DNA from: an uncultured Halanaerobiales bacterium
GTDB lineage: Bacteria; Bacillota; Halanaerobiia; Halanaerobiales; M55B127
Direction of reading: 5' to 3'
Assembly: GCA_913055675.1 (NCBI GenBank)
Contig: CAJXKY010000019.1
Location: 1-41,196, forward strand
Length of the DNA: 41,196 nt
Under the pieces are notes generated by a model. That model was not told where the DNA came from. It searched no databases and was given only the letters and a program-made list of their open reading frames with translations. The translations under genes and the position numbers were made by a program. This document shows positions 14,799 through 24,113 of this stretch, one piece after another; within the stretch, counting starts at the first letter, position 1, and every line of letters starts with the position of its first letter.

Positions 14799-15410
14799 AT
14801 GCCTAAAAGTACCTTTTATAATTTAGACCAGAAAAAAAGAGATAGAATAATAGAAGCTGCGATTGATGAATTTGCAACTAATAGTTTTCATAAGGCAAGT
14901 ATTACAAATATAATTAAAAATGCTGAGATTGCTAGTGGCAGTTTTTATCAGTATTTTGATGGAAAAGAAGATTTATATATACATCTACTAGATATTATAG
15001 TAGAGAGGAAATTGGAATATATAGATCAGGTAGTAATGAATAATCCCAATGACTTAAATTTTTTTAATTTTTTAGAAAAGTTATATAGGGGTGGGATTGA
15101 ATTTGCCAAAGAAAATCCTAGACTAATTTCAATTGGAAAAAATTTAATGAATAATAATTGTGAAGTATGTAAAAAAATTAGAGAACAACAAAAACCTCAA
15201 AGTGAGAGATTTTTTAAGAAAATTTTAGAGCAAGCTATAGAAGCTGGAGATGTAAAAGAAGAAATAGATCCGGAATTGACAGCTAAATTTTTAACAAGTA
15301 TTAATTATTCTCTCAGTGATTTTATATATACCGAAGATGGACTTAATGAAAATGTTATGGATACTATTAATGAATTGATAGATATTATTGAGAATGGAAT
15401 AAAAAATTAA
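14799..15410 (+). CDS. TetR-family transcriptional repressor
   Basis: This 203-residue regulator has an N-terminal TetR helix-turn-helix (RDRIIEAAIDEFATNSFHKASITNIIKNAEIASGSFYQYFDGKEDLYIHL, residues about 12-62) and a variable ligand-binding helical domain. The start is ATG 14799 behind GTGGGGGAG; upstream in-frame ATGs lie within the operator region and lack an SD. It is the first gene of an operon with an ABC exporter (16 bp to the next gene), so it likely represses its own operon until an effector binds. The effector cannot be told from sequence. Confidence 0.9.
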   Translation: MPKSTFYNLDQKKRDRIIEAAIDEFATNSFHKASITNIIKNAEIASGSFYQYFDGKEDLYIHLLDIIVERKLEYIDQVVMNNPNDLNFFNFLEKLYRGGIEFAKENPRLISIGKNLMNNNCEVCKKIREQQKPQSERFFKKILEQAIEAGDVKEEIDPELTAKFLTSINYSLSDFIYTEDGLNENVMDTINELIDIIENGIKN

Positions 15411-15426
15411 TAGGAGTGATTATTAG

Positions 15427-16134
15427 ATGAGTTTATTAGAGTTAAAGAACATAACAAAAATTTATCAGCAGGGAGAAATAGAGGTGCCAGCCTTGAGAGG
15501 AATTGATTTAAATATTGGTACTGGTGAGTTTTCCACTGTCTTTGGTCCATCTGGTTCAGGAAAAACAACATTGCTAAATATTATAGGTTGTTTGGATAAA
15601 CCTACTGAAGGCAAAATTATTTTTAATAATAAAAATATTGCTAATCTTTCCAAAAAAGATTTAGCATCAATCCGAAGAAAAAACATTGGTTTTGTTTTTC
15701 AAAGTTATAATTTAATACCTGTATTAACGGCTTATGAAAATGTAGAGTTTGCCATTAAAATATTAGAACATTTATCAAAAGAAGACATACATAATAAGGT
15801 GATGAATATTCTAGATTCAGTTGGTTTAGAGGGGTTAGAAGGTAGAAAGCCAAATGAACTATCTGGGGGGCAAAAGCAAAGAGTTGCTATTGCAAGAGCT
15901 CTAGTTAAAGAGCCCAAATTGGTTTTAGCTGATGAGCCGTCAGCAAATTTAGATTCAAAGACAAGTGAAGATGTTTTAGAAATAATGCTAAAAATGAATA
16001 AAGAACTAGAAACCACTTTTCTTTTTTCAACACATGATCCTTTGGTTATGGATTATGCTAAAAGAAAAATTGAAATTAAAGATGGATTGATAGCTAGGGA
16101 TGAAAGGAGGGAAGAGGTGGATGTTTTTAATTAA
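15427..16134 (+). CDS. ABC exporter ATP-binding protein (MacB/LolD type)
   Basis: This 235-residue ATPase carries Walker A GPSGSGKTT (about 39-47), the Q-loop FVFQSYNLIP, the signature LSGGQKQR (about 143), Walker B LVLADEPSANLD and the H-loop STHDP. The opening LLELKNITKIYQQGEIEVPALRGIDL is typical of the LolD/MacB subfamily, which powers FtsX-like permeases and moves lipoproteins, peptides or drugs rather than importing solutes. The stop overlaps the first permease start by 14 bp. Confidence 0.94.
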   Translation: MSLLELKNITKIYQQGEIEVPALRGIDLNIGTGEFSTVFGPSGSGKTTLLNIIGCLDKPTEGKIIFNNKNIANLSKKDLASIRRKNIGFVFQSYNLIPVLTAYENVEFAIKILEHLSKEDIHNKVMNILDSVGLEGLEGRKPNELSGGQKQRVAIARALVKEPKLVLADEPSANLDSKTSEDVLEIMLKMNKELETTFLFSTHDPLVMDYAKRKIEIKDGLIARDERREEVDVFN

Positions 16135-17359
16135 ATTATCTTTAAAAAATTTGCTTAGGCATAAAAGAAGAACATTAATTACAGCTGCCATTATTGCTTG
16201 GGCCATATTTTTTTATATCACCTTTGATTCCTTTCTTCTAGGTATGAATGATATGGTCTTTCAAAATATAATTGATTTTGAGTATGGTCATGTTCAGGTG
16301 GCAGATACTTCTTATTGGGAAAATAAAGATGAGTTGCCATTAGAAAATATGATAGTTAATGACCAAAGCATGAATCAGGTATTAAGGGAAGTTGAGGGAT
16401 ATGAAGCTCATGCAGCTCAGCTTAATTTTCAAGTTCGTTTAAATGATGGAGTTAATGAAACTCCTGTCTTGGGTAAGGGAATATCTCCTGCTGAAACTTT
16501 AAATGTATTAGATTATGAAGATTATATTGTTGAAGGTGAAATGTTTAAACCTGGAGAGTATAAAACTGTAATAGGTAAGAAACTAGCAGAAGTTATGAAT
16601 TTAGAATTTGGAGAATATGTAACATTATTAACTAGAACAGATAATGATACTTTTAATACAATTGATGCTGAGATTGGTGGTATTATAAATACTCCCAATC
16701 CCAACATAAATCAAAATGTGGTTTTTTTACCGTTAGATATTGTGCAGGACACTTTAAATGTAGACAATAAAGTAACACATTATATTGTAAGACTTGAAAA
16801 ACAGAATTTTAATCCATCTATTATTGGTAATTATGTTAATAAAGTAAGGGGTATTAATAGTAACTTAAATGTATATTCATGGAGAAATTTAGAAGAAGTC
16901 AGTATTACTCAAAGCAAACAAGCTGGTAATACATTTATTTTGATAATTATATTAACCATTGCTGCAATTGGAATTGTTAATATAGTAATTTTGGCTGCCC
17001 TAGAGAGAATGGAAGAAATCGGTATGATGAAGGCTTTGGGATTGACTGAAAGAGAGATAATATTTACTTTTGTTGCTGAATCGACTGGAATAGGAATTAT
17101 CGGAGGTATCCTTGGTTGTATTTTAGGAGCTATATCTGTGTTCTTTTTTTCCAACTATGGTATAGATTTTTCAGCTTTTGTAGATATAGAGATGTCTACT
17201 TTCGGGGTTCCAATTATTAGTGAAATATATGGCGTTTGGAACCCGATGACTTTTGTATACATGTTTTTCTTTGCAGTATTTGGTTCAATGTTGGCGAGTA
17301 TATTACCTGCCAGATGGGCTGCAAAAAAAGATCCTGTTCAGGCAATTTATAAAAGGTAG
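16121..17359 (+). CDS. ABC exporter permease 1 (FtsX/MacB type)
   Basis: This 412-residue membrane protein has one N-terminal transmembrane helix (about 15-40), a large external MacB-type periplasmic-core domain and three C-terminal helices in an FtsX domain (MEEIGMMKALGLTEREI...). It ends with ARWAAKKDPVQAIYKR, a standard FtsX tail. I place the start at ATG 16121, ten bases after AAAGGAGG; the ATG at 16100 precedes that SD. It pairs with the similar second permease to make a heterodimeric exporter. The substrate is unknown. Confidence 0.9.
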   Translation: MFLIKLSLKNLLRHKRRTLITAAIIAWAIFFYITFDSFLLGMNDMVFQNIIDFEYGHVQVADTSYWENKDELPLENMIVNDQSMNQVLREVEGYEAHAAQLNFQVRLNDGVNETPVLGKGISPAETLNVLDYEDYIVEGEMFKPGEYKTVIGKKLAEVMNLEFGEYVTLLTRTDNDTFNTIDAEIGGIINTPNPNINQNVVFLPLDIVQDTLNVDNKVTHYIVRLEKQNFNPSIIGNYVNKVRGINSNLNVYSWRNLEEVSITQSKQAGNTFILIIILTIAAIGIVNIVILAALERMEEIGMMKALGLTEREIIFTFVAESTGIGIIGGILGCILGAISVFFFSNYGIDFSAFVDIEMSTFGVPIISEIYGVWNPMTFVYMFFFAVFGSMLASILPARWAAKKDPVQAIYKR

Positions 17360-17368
17360 GTGGAAAAA

Positions 17369-18628
17369 TTGAATTACTTTTTAAGATTAGCTTATAAAAA
17401 TTTATCTAGACATAAATTAAGAACTTTTGTTTCTATAATTGCAATAGCTTTTGCCGTTATGATTGTAATATTTGCTAGAGGTTTCATTTATGGAATGATT
17501 AATTCTTTTTATAATGACCATATACAATACAATTCGGGGCATGTAAAAATTGTTGATAAAGATTACCAATTAGAAGGTAGAATATTGTCTTTAACAGAAA
17601 CAGTAGAAGGATATAATGATACATCTTTAGAGGGGTTTATACAGGAATTAGAGAATATTGAAAATGTTCAGACTGTAATCCCCCGTATTAAATTTGGTTC
17701 TATAACCACTACTGAGGATGAGTTAATTAATATGATTGGATGGGGAGTAATGCCCCAAAAAGAACTAAAAGAAACCGATATAGAACGTCAAATAACAAAA
17801 GGGAGAATGGTTGAACAGGGAAATATGGAAATAGTAATGGGTACACTTCTTTTAGATGAACTAAATAGAGAAGTTGGGGATAAAGTAACTTTGGTTTTTA
17901 ATAATTCTTTTAATTCATTTAATGGTGCTACATTTAAAATTGTTGGTGAGATAAGAAGTGAACTTAAAATGTTAAATGAAAAATTATTTTATTTACCAAT
18001 CGACCAAGCTCAAAGATTATTAATTATGAACGGTCAGGTCACAGAATTACTTTTGTTTTCAAATCAGAGACAAAATGCTAATAAGATAACTCCTCTTATT
18101 AGTAATTTGTTAGCAGATAAAGGACTTTTAGATAAATATACGGTAATTTCTTATATGGAATCTGGTGGTTTAATGGGATGGTTAGAGATGGCTAAAGCTG
18201 TATATAATTTCATCTACATCTTTTTAGTTGTTTTAGCTAGTTTCGTAGTAATTAATACAATGATAATGATAGTAAATGAAAGAACGAAGGAAATTGGTAT
18301 GATGAGTGCTCTCGGATTGGAAAAAAGAGATATTTTATACCTGTTTTTAGTTGAAGGTGCCTTAATGGGTGGTCTAGGCAGCTTCATAGGTGCAGTTTTA
18401 GGTGGGATTTTAACTAACATAATCAATAGAATTGGGATTAGTTTTGGTTCTCTTACTGAAGGATTTAGTTCTGACTTATTATTTGGGGGCACAATTTATC
18501 CAGTATTCTCGATTGGAAATATAATATTTGGCTTTATATTAGGATTGATTATTGTTACAATAGCATGTGTAATACCAGCTAGAAGAGCGGCTAAAATGGA
18601 GCCTAATGATGCTCTTAGAGAAATATAA
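17369..18628 (+). CDS. ABC exporter permease 2 (FtsX/MacB type)
   Basis: This 419-residue paralogue of the preceding permease opens similarly (RLAYKNLSRHKLRTFVSI), with a large external domain and a C-terminal FtsX domain (ERTKEIGMMSALGLEKRDI), ending in ARRAAKMEPNDALREI. The chosen start is TTG 17369, five bases after AGGTGG; GTG 17360 lies inside that site and is the alternative. A heterodimer of two such permeases with one ATPase recalls LolCDE, but in a Gram-positive-type genome the cargo could equally be a peptide or drug. Confidence 0.88.
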   Translation: MNYFLRLAYKNLSRHKLRTFVSIIAIAFAVMIVIFARGFIYGMINSFYNDHIQYNSGHVKIVDKDYQLEGRILSLTETVEGYNDTSLEGFIQELENIENVQTVIPRIKFGSITTTEDELINMIGWGVMPQKELKETDIERQITKGRMVEQGNMEIVMGTLLLDELNREVGDKVTLVFNNSFNSFNGATFKIVGEIRSELKMLNEKLFYLPIDQAQRLLIMNGQVTELLLFSNQRQNANKITPLISNLLADKGLLDKYTVISYMESGGLMGWLEMAKAVYNFIYIFLVVLASFVVINTMIMIVNERTKEIGMMSALGLEKRDILYLFLVEGALMGGLGSFIGAVLGGILTNIINRIGISFGSLTEGFSSDLLFGGTIYPVFSIGNIIFGFILGLIIVTIACVIPARRAAKMEPNDALREI

Positions 18629-18638
18629 TACTTAGAAG

Positions 18639-19136
18639 GTGATTAAAATTTTTATTAGATTACTTTTAATATTTACAATAGTTCCAATTGTAGAATTAGC
18701 ACTTTTAATAGAAATAGGAAGTTATATCGGAATTTTACCAACAGTATTTTTAGTTGCAATAACGGGAATTGTCGGAGTAACTTTGGCTAGAAATCAAGGC
18801 TTAATCGTAGTAACAAAAATCAGAAATAAACTTGCAAGCGGAGAAATACCCACTTCTGATTTGATAGAAGGTTTATTAATATTAGTAGGGGGAGTTACTT
18901 TATTAACCCCAGGTGTTTTAACTGACATTACAGGTTTTTTATTAATAATACCGTTTACTAGGCCTTTATTTGCTAAATTAGCTTCAAATATTTTCAAAAA
19001 ATATGTAGATCAAAATCAGTTTAAAACTACGGGAGATTTTACTTTTCATAATAATTATAGTGATAAAAATGAACGTAATCAAAAAGATTATGTCGATATA
19101 GAATATGAAGAGGAAGATACTGAAGATAAAAAGTAA
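18639..19136 (+). CDS. fxsA: FxsA family membrane protein
   Basis: This 165-residue protein matches FxsA, an inner-membrane protein whose overproduction relieves F-exclusion of phage T7 in E. coli. It has two N-terminal hydrophobic helices with PIVELALLIEIGSYIG, the ARNQG loop and a third helix region GGVTLLTPGVLTDITGFLLIIP. It ends in a charged acidic tail. The start is uncertain: GTG 18639 overlaps AAGGTGAT, which could instead serve a rare ATT a few codons on. It probably rides the exporter operon, 10 bp after the permease. Confidence 0.88.
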   Translation: MIKIFIRLLLIFTIVPIVELALLIEIGSYIGILPTVFLVAITGIVGVTLARNQGLIVVTKIRNKLASGEIPTSDLIEGLLILVGGVTLLTPGVLTDITGFLLIIPFTRPLFAKLASNIFKKYVDQNQFKTTGDFTFHNNYSDKNERNQKDYVDIEYEEEDTEDKK

Positions 19137-19176
19137 TATTTAAAATAAATAATTAATTAAACAGGGTGATTTTGAA

Positions 19177-20376
19177 ATGGGAAACCTATATGAGAAAGAT
19201 CCATATAAAAAGAAATTTAGGGCGAATATTACTTCTATTAAAGAAAAGAATAGTAAATATCAGGTAACACTTGATAAAACATATTTTTATCCCAAAGGAG
19301 GAGGTCAACCCTCTGATAAAGGAAAAATTAATGGGATAGATGTAAATTATGTATATAAAGAAAAGAATAAAGTAATTCATATTCTTGATAAAAAACCATC
19401 AAAAGAAAAAAACTTAATCTGTGAGATAGATTGGGACAGAAGGTATGATTTAATGCAACAACATACTGGACAGCATCTCTTATCTGCAGTTTTTAAAAAT
19501 AAATATAATATAAATACAGTAGGTTTCAACTTATCTGAAGAGAGTTTGAGAATTGATCTCGATAAACAAATTAGTGGAGAAAAGATAAAAGAGGTTGAAG
19601 AAAAAGTTAATGAATATATTTATAGAAACATTGAAATATTAACTTTTTATCCAAGTAAAGAAACCTTAAATAATCTTGATTTGAGGAAACAACCTACAGT
19701 AGATAATAATATTAGAGTTATAAAAATAGGGGAGGTCGACAAGTCGCCCTGTGGGGGCACTCATTTAAACAGCACCGGTGAATTAGGTATTATTAAGATA
19801 ATAAGTACTGAAAATTACAAAGGTGGTTTAAGAATAAGTTTTGTCTGTGGTAAAAGAGCTCTTAAAGATTATTCTTTTAAAAATAATATTATTACTGAAT
19901 TAAAAGATGAATTATCAGTTCCACCATTAAATTTAATAAGTGAAGTTAAAAGATATAAAAGTGATCTTAAGGAATCTGAAAATGAAATTTCAGCTTTGAA
20001 TAAAAAACTTTTGGAATATCAAGCAGAAGAACTAAAAAAATCAGCTGAATTAATCGATGGAATAAAAATTATCAAAAATTATTTCGAAGAAAAAACATAT
20101 AATGATATTCAATTATTATCAGATATTTTATGTAATGACAATAACACGATCTGTATATTTGCCCAAAAGGATAAAAACACAGCTCGTTTGTTACTTTCTC
20201 GTTCAGAAGGAATAAGTGAAATAAACATGAATGATATTATTGATAAACCTCTTGAATTTATAGACGGACGAGGGGGAGGAAATAAACTTAAAGCTCAAGG
20301 CGGAGGAAGTAAAGTTGAAAATATAAATAAAGCTCTAAGTATCGCTGAAAATACAATTAAAAATTTAATTAAATAA
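19177..20376 (+). CDS. AlaX-type alanyl-tRNA editing protein with DHHA1 domain
   Basis: This 399-residue free-standing homologue of the AlaRS editing domain hydrolyses Ser or Gly wrongly attached to tRNA-Ala. The zinc/editing motifs are HTGQH (about residue 97) and CGGTH (about 189), giving the usual two His plus Cys/His set. The N-terminus has YFYPKGGGQPSDKG. A coiled coil links to a C-terminal DHHA1 domain with GRGGGNKLKAQGGG. This is the long AlaX form. There is no aminoacylation domain, so it is not AlaRS. The start ATG follows AGGGTGAT. It is preceded by fxsA and followed by a hairpin. Confidence 0.92.
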   Translation: MGNLYEKDPYKKKFRANITSIKEKNSKYQVTLDKTYFYPKGGGQPSDKGKINGIDVNYVYKEKNKVIHILDKKPSKEKNLICEIDWDRRYDLMQQHTGQHLLSAVFKNKYNINTVGFNLSEESLRIDLDKQISGEKIKEVEEKVNEYIYRNIEILTFYPSKETLNNLDLRKQPTVDNNIRVIKIGEVDKSPCGGTHLNSTGELGIIKIISTENYKGGLRISFVCGKRALKDYSFKNNIITELKDELSVPPLNLISEVKRYKSDLKESENEISALNKKLLEYQAEELKKSAELIDGIKIIKNYFEEKTYNDIQLLSDILCNDNNTICIFAQKDKNTARLLLSRSEGISEINMNDIIDKPLEFIDGRGGGNKLKAQGGGSKVENINKALSIAENTIKNLIK

Positions 20377-20382
20377 AAAATT

Positions 20383-20412
20383 AACCCCTTTCAATTAGCT
20401 TTGAAGGGGGTT
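20383..20412 (+). terminator. Hairpin after the AlaX gene
   Basis: AACCCCTTTCAA, a six-base loop and TTGAAGGGGGTT form a good stem. The following tract is only moderately T-rich (ATAATATTTTG), so the terminator call is tentative. Confidence 0.6.
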
Positions 20413-20521
20413 ATAATATTTTGAATATGCAAATATTTATTTTGGATGTGTTAAAAAATTCAAAAATTTGTTATAATAAAGATAAGTAAAAGAGGATTTA
20501 AATATATTGGGAGGGGTATAA

Positions 20522-21664
20522 ATGACCATTATTAATTATGATTTTGTAATGGATCTGGTAAATGATTCTATGGAACCCTGTATATCAATATATCTATCAA
20601 CAGAAGCAGCAAGAGAAGGCAATTTTCATAAACTTGAAATTAAGTATAAAAACAAACTATCTGAAGTATCTAAAACATTAAAAAAAGATTGGGATTATCG
20701 AGAGGCTGAAATTGATGAATTGTTAGAACCTGCTTATGAATTGATAGACGATATTAATTTCTGGCAGCATCATGAAAAAGGCATAGCAATATTTATAAAT
20801 GAGAGTAAATTTGATTATCTACGTTTTAACACTAAAATTAAGGACCAAGCTAAAGTTAGCAAGCACTTTTATGTAATACCTTTATTGTTCGAAAGGTTAA
20901 CAAATAGTCAATATTATATATTAGCACTTAGTAAGCATTCTAATAAATTCTTTAAGGCTGACAGTAATACTATTACTAGATTAAAAGAATTTGAAGTAGA
21001 TGAAAGTTTGAAAGATTATGTGGGTTATGATGGTGAAAGTAGAAATTCACAGCATCATTCTCATAATGTAAGTGCTTCAAACACAGTATTTCATGGCAAA
21101 GGAAATGTTCAACCAGATGAAAAGCAAGATTTATATAAAGTACTCAAGAAAGTTGATAATAGTATCCAAAAGGCATTTAAAAATGAAGATACTCCTTTAA
21201 TTCTATATTGTGATGAAACTTTATATCATTTTTATAAAGAAATTAATTCTTCTAATAATCTGTTTGATAAATTTATTAATGGTAATCCGGAAAATATAAA
21301 TGAAAATGATATACAAGAAAAAACTTGGGAAGTTATAGAAAAAAATGTGAACAATAAGAAGCAGGAAATTATTGATAATTTCATGGAATTAAAAGGTACC
21401 TCCCGAACTTCTCTAGATATAAAATTGATTACCCGTAATGCTTATTATAGTAGAGTAGACTCTTTACTAATAAATGGTAATAGAGAACTGGAAGGTTATT
21501 TTGATCAGAAAAAAAACAAAGTTTATATGATCAAAAATGGAAAAGAAACTTATGACTTATACAATTATGCAGCAATTTTGACTTTGCAAAATGGCGGAGA
21601 AGTATTTGTTTTAAAAGAAGATATACCTGAAGGTATAAATATTGAATCTATAAATAGATATTAA
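20522..21664 (+). CDS. baeRF-like protein (bacterial eRF1-related family)
   Basis: The 380-residue soluble protein resembles the bacterial archaeo-eukaryotic release factor-like (baeRF) families. It has an N-terminal segment beginning CISIYLSTE, a central eRF1-domain-2-like part (LALSKHSNKFF) followed by a histidine-rich linker (SQHHSHNVSAS), and a domain-3-like end (TPLILYCDETL, then NGGEVFVL near the C-terminus). Members lack the GGQ peptide-release loop, and I see none here. A role in stress translation or ribosome rescue has been proposed for the family but not shown for this type. The start ATG 20522 follows GGGAGGGG. It is a single-gene unit with a terminator. Confidence 0.7.
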   Translation: MTIINYDFVMDLVNDSMEPCISIYLSTEAAREGNFHKLEIKYKNKLSEVSKTLKKDWDYREAEIDELLEPAYELIDDINFWQHHEKGIAIFINESKFDYLRFNTKIKDQAKVSKHFYVIPLLFERLTNSQYYILALSKHSNKFFKADSNTITRLKEFEVDESLKDYVGYDGESRNSQHHSHNVSASNTVFHGKGNVQPDEKQDLYKVLKKVDNSIQKAFKNEDTPLILYCDETLYHFYKEINSSNNLFDKFINGNPENINENDIQEKTWEVIEKNVNNKKQEIIDNFMELKGTSRTSLDIKLITRNAYYSRVDSLLINGNRELEGYFDQKKNKVYMIKNGKETYDLYNYAAILTLQNGGEVFVLKEDIPEGINIESINRY

Positions 21665-21699
21665 CTGTTTGATTAGTAATAATTAAATATGAAATAAAA

Positions 21700-21731
21700 A
21701 AGCCTCTGCTTAGTCTTAAGCAGAGGCTTTA
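21700..21731 (+). terminator. Terminator after the baeRF-like gene
   Basis: AAGCCTCTGCTTA, a short loop and TAAGCAGAGGCTTT form a 13-bp stem. The A-rich left and T-containing right flanks allow use in either direction. Confidence 0.8.
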
Positions 21732-21830
21732 GAATATTATAATTAGACTTGAGACAATTAAAAACGTTTATTTATATACATTTCATAATTAACTACACTA
21801 TAAAATTGTATAAAATTAATCATGAAATGA

Positions 21831-21861
21831 TTGGATTTTTGGTGGTTAATGATGGTATAAT
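21831..21861 (+). promoter_or_regulatory. Promoter of the phospholipase-kptA-peptidase cluster
   Basis: TTGGAT (21831-21836), a 19-base spacer and an extended -10, TGGTATAAT (TATAAT at 21856-21861), lie about 60 bp before the TTG start. Confidence 0.5.
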
Positions 21862-21919
21862 AAAAAGGAATATTGTTAATTCAAATTAAACGTTAAATAG
21901 AAGAGGTGTATTAAAAAAA

Positions 21920-22480
21920 TTGAATCCATTTACACATGTAGCATTATCACGTGAAATACACCAGTATATAAATCAAAATTATGATCTAAACATTCCATTA
22001 AAAACTTTCATTTGGGGAAATATAAAACCAGACTTTAAAAAGGAAAAGAAATTACATTATATAGATACAAGTTTGAAAGAAACAATAAAAATGTATAATG
22101 AACTAAATGGTAAAAAATTTAAAGATGTAAAAAAATATACTGTCAAATTAGGTGAATTCTTTCATTATGTTTCAGATTTCTTTTGTTATGCTCACAGTAT
22201 TAAATTTTTTAAGGAAAATTTAGGAGAACATTTTTTATATGAAATGAAAGCTCACAAGAAATTATTACGGTTCAAAAATTTCTTTGATGATAATACTAAT
22301 AAGGATAATACAGTTATAAAAGGAAGTGAAAATTTAACCGAATTTTTATTGTTTCAACATAAAAAATATATGAAAAATTGGAAGAGTCCAGAAAGTGATT
22401 ATATATATACACTCAAGATTGCTCCAGTATTAATTAATAATATCATTGTTAATAATAGTATTATTGCTGAAGTATCTTAA
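21920..22480 (+). CDS. Zinc-dependent phospholipase C-like protein
   Basis: This 186-residue protein fits the zinc-dependent phospholipase C/S1-P1 nuclease-like family. It has the N-terminal histidine motif THVALSREIHQYI, GNIKPDF near residue 31, and GEFFHYVSDFFCYAHS near 74, which together supply the His/Asp metal ligands. There is no signal peptide, so it is likely cytoplasmic and its substrate may not be a phospholipid. It starts at TTG 21920 behind GAGGTG. The next gene follows after 18 bp, so the two are probably co-transcribed. Confidence 0.8.
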   Translation: MNPFTHVALSREIHQYINQNYDLNIPLKTFIWGNIKPDFKKEKKLHYIDTSLKETIKMYNELNGKKFKDVKKYTVKLGEFFHYVSDFFCYAHSIKFFKENLGEHFLYEMKAHKKLLRFKNFFDDNTNKDNTVIKGSENLTEFLLFQHKKYMKNWKSPESDYIYTLKIAPVLINNIIVNNSIIAEVS

Positions 22481-22498
22481 TATTTTGAGGTGTTGTTA

Positions 22499-23077
22499 AT
22501 GCTTGCTAAAGAAGATGAGAAATCGCTTTCTAAAACTTTATCTTATATTCTTAGGCATCATCCTGAAGATTTTAATTTGAAGATGGAAATCGATGGTACA
22601 GTTAAGGTAAAGAAGCTTTTAAATGCTTTGAGAAAAGATGATAGATTCAAAAAAATAGAATATAAAGATTTAAAAAAACTTGTAAAAAATGATGAAAAAA
22701 ATAGATTTACAATTTTGAAGCCAGAAAATGAAATTCGTTGGATTAAGGCAAATTATGGACATAGTATAAAAGATATTGAATTAAATTATGAAAATATTAG
22801 GCCACCAAAAAATCTATATCATGGGACGATCAAGAAAAATTATAAAAAAATAATAAAACAAGGTCTTAAAAAAATGAATAGGAAGTATGTACATTTAAGT
22901 AAGACTAAAAAACAAGCCTATGAAGTTGGTAAAAGAAGAGCAAATAATCCGATAATATTAAAAATAGATGCTTTAAAAATGTTTGAAGATGGTTATAATT
23001 TTTTTGAAACAGATAGTAATATAATATTGACTGAACATGTTGATAAACGATATATTAGTTTATTAAATAGCGATTAA
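22499..23077 (+). CDS. kptA: RNA 2'-phosphotransferase (Tpt1/KptA)
   Basis: This 192-residue enzyme moves an internal RNA 2'-phosphate to NAD+, giving ADP-ribose 1'',2''-cyclic phosphate. In eukaryotes this ends tRNA splicing; the bacterial substrate is unclear. Visible blocks are SKTLSYILRHHPEDF (catalytic Arg-His), IKANYGHSI, LYHGT, KYVHLS and KRRANNPIILKID. In many relatives the second block reads RAxQGHS; here a Lys stands at that Arg position, which may matter for activity. The start is ATG 22499 with GAGGTG six bases away. It lies between the phospholipase-like gene and the M23 peptidase gene and likely shares their transcript. Confidence 0.9.
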   Translation: MLAKEDEKSLSKTLSYILRHHPEDFNLKMEIDGTVKVKKLLNALRKDDRFKKIEYKDLKKLVKNDEKNRFTILKPENEIRWIKANYGHSIKDIELNYENIRPPKNLYHGTIKKNYKKIIKQGLKKMNRKYVHLSKTKKQAYEVGKRRANNPIILKIDALKMFEDGYNFFETDSNIILTEHVDKRYISLLNSD

Positions 23078-23111
23078 ACACAAATAGCTTTTGATATTTA
23101 GGAGGATAAAA

Positions 23112-24062
23112 TTGAACAAAAAATATTTGTTAATTTTATTATTAATAATACTAGTAAATGTGATATTTCTTAATTTTAATAATATCATTTTTAGCAATGA
23201 AAGAATAGTTGCTTCTGATACATATAATACCGAATTAAAGTATACAAGAGTAAATGAAATTTATAATAATAACTATTATGAAAACGATGATGACTTTATA
23301 TATAATATAAAAATTAGATCTAATTATTTGGATTCACAGAATTTAGATTCTTGTTTAATGGAAAAGATAGAGTTTCATAGGGTAGAATTCGGTGAGACAC
23401 TATGGTCTATAGCTCAAAAACACAATATTAATATCGACACTTTAATCGGGGCAAACAATATAGATAACATGAATCGAATTAAACCAGGAGATAGTTTATT
23501 GATCTTGCCTGTTAAAGGGCTTTTATACAAAATAGGTCCTGGTCAAAATATTAAAAGTATTGCAGAAAATTTTAATATAAACACCTCGGTAATCAGGAAA
23601 GCAAATAATATTAGTTCAAGGGAAGAGGCCGAAGTTGGACGATTAGTATTAATCCCAGGAGTAAAACCAGAATTTGGTTATAAAGACCGACTAGAAAAAA
23701 TGTTGATTACTCCTGTCAAAGGCCGAATTTCTTCTTATTATGGAAAAAGATGGGGTAGAATTCATGAAGGTGTTGATTATGCGGTAAATATAGGAACTCC
23801 TATAAGATCAGCAGGTTCTGGAAGAGTGGTTTATAGTGGTTGGTCTAATGGTTATGGATATACTGTCATAATTGAACATAGAAAAGGTTTAAGAACTCTT
23901 TATGCCCATAATTCAAAGCTTTTAGTATATGCAGGAGAATGGGTAGAAAGAAATGAAATTATTAGTAAATCAGGAAATACTGGTAATAGTACCGGTCCTC
24001 ATTTGCATTTTGAAGTAAGGATCAATAGTAGGGCAGTTAATCCCTTGAATTACTTAAGATAA
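23112..24062 (+). CDS. LysM-domain M23 peptidase (cell-wall endopeptidase)
   Basis: This 316-residue exported or membrane-anchored protein has an N-terminal hydrophobic segment (about residues 4-25), a spacer, two LysM peptidoglycan-binding domains (about 92-140 and 144-187) and a C-terminal M23 (LytM) domain from about 205. The zinc site is visible as HEGVDY and HLHFE, plus the TLYAH block, so all catalytic residues appear present. It should cut peptide cross-links of peptidoglycan or act in cell-wall remodelling. TTG 23112 is the start because AGGAGG lies just upstream. A terminator follows. Confidence 0.92.
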   Translation: MNKKYLLILLLIILVNVIFLNFNNIIFSNERIVASDTYNTELKYTRVNEIYNNNYYENDDDFIYNIKIRSNYLDSQNLDSCLMEKIEFHRVEFGETLWSIAQKHNINIDTLIGANNIDNMNRIKPGDSLLILPVKGLLYKIGPGQNIKSIAENFNINTSVIRKANNISSREEAEVGRLVLIPGVKPEFGYKDRLEKMLITPVKGRISSYYGKRWGRIHEGVDYAVNIGTPIRSAGSGRVVYSGWSNGYGYTVIIEHRKGLRTLYAHNSKLLVYAGEWVERNEIISKSGNTGNSTGPHLHFEVRINSRAVNPLNYLR

Positions 24063-24072
24063 ATATAGATTT

Positions 24073-24107
24073 GCACTAAATTGTTAAAAATTTGGTGCTA
24101 TTTTTTT
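24073..24107 (+). terminator. Terminator after the M23 peptidase gene
   Basis: GCACTAAATT, a six-base loop, AATTTGGTGC (one G-U pair) and TATTTTTTT. Confidence 0.85.
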
Positions 24108-24113
24108 AAATAA

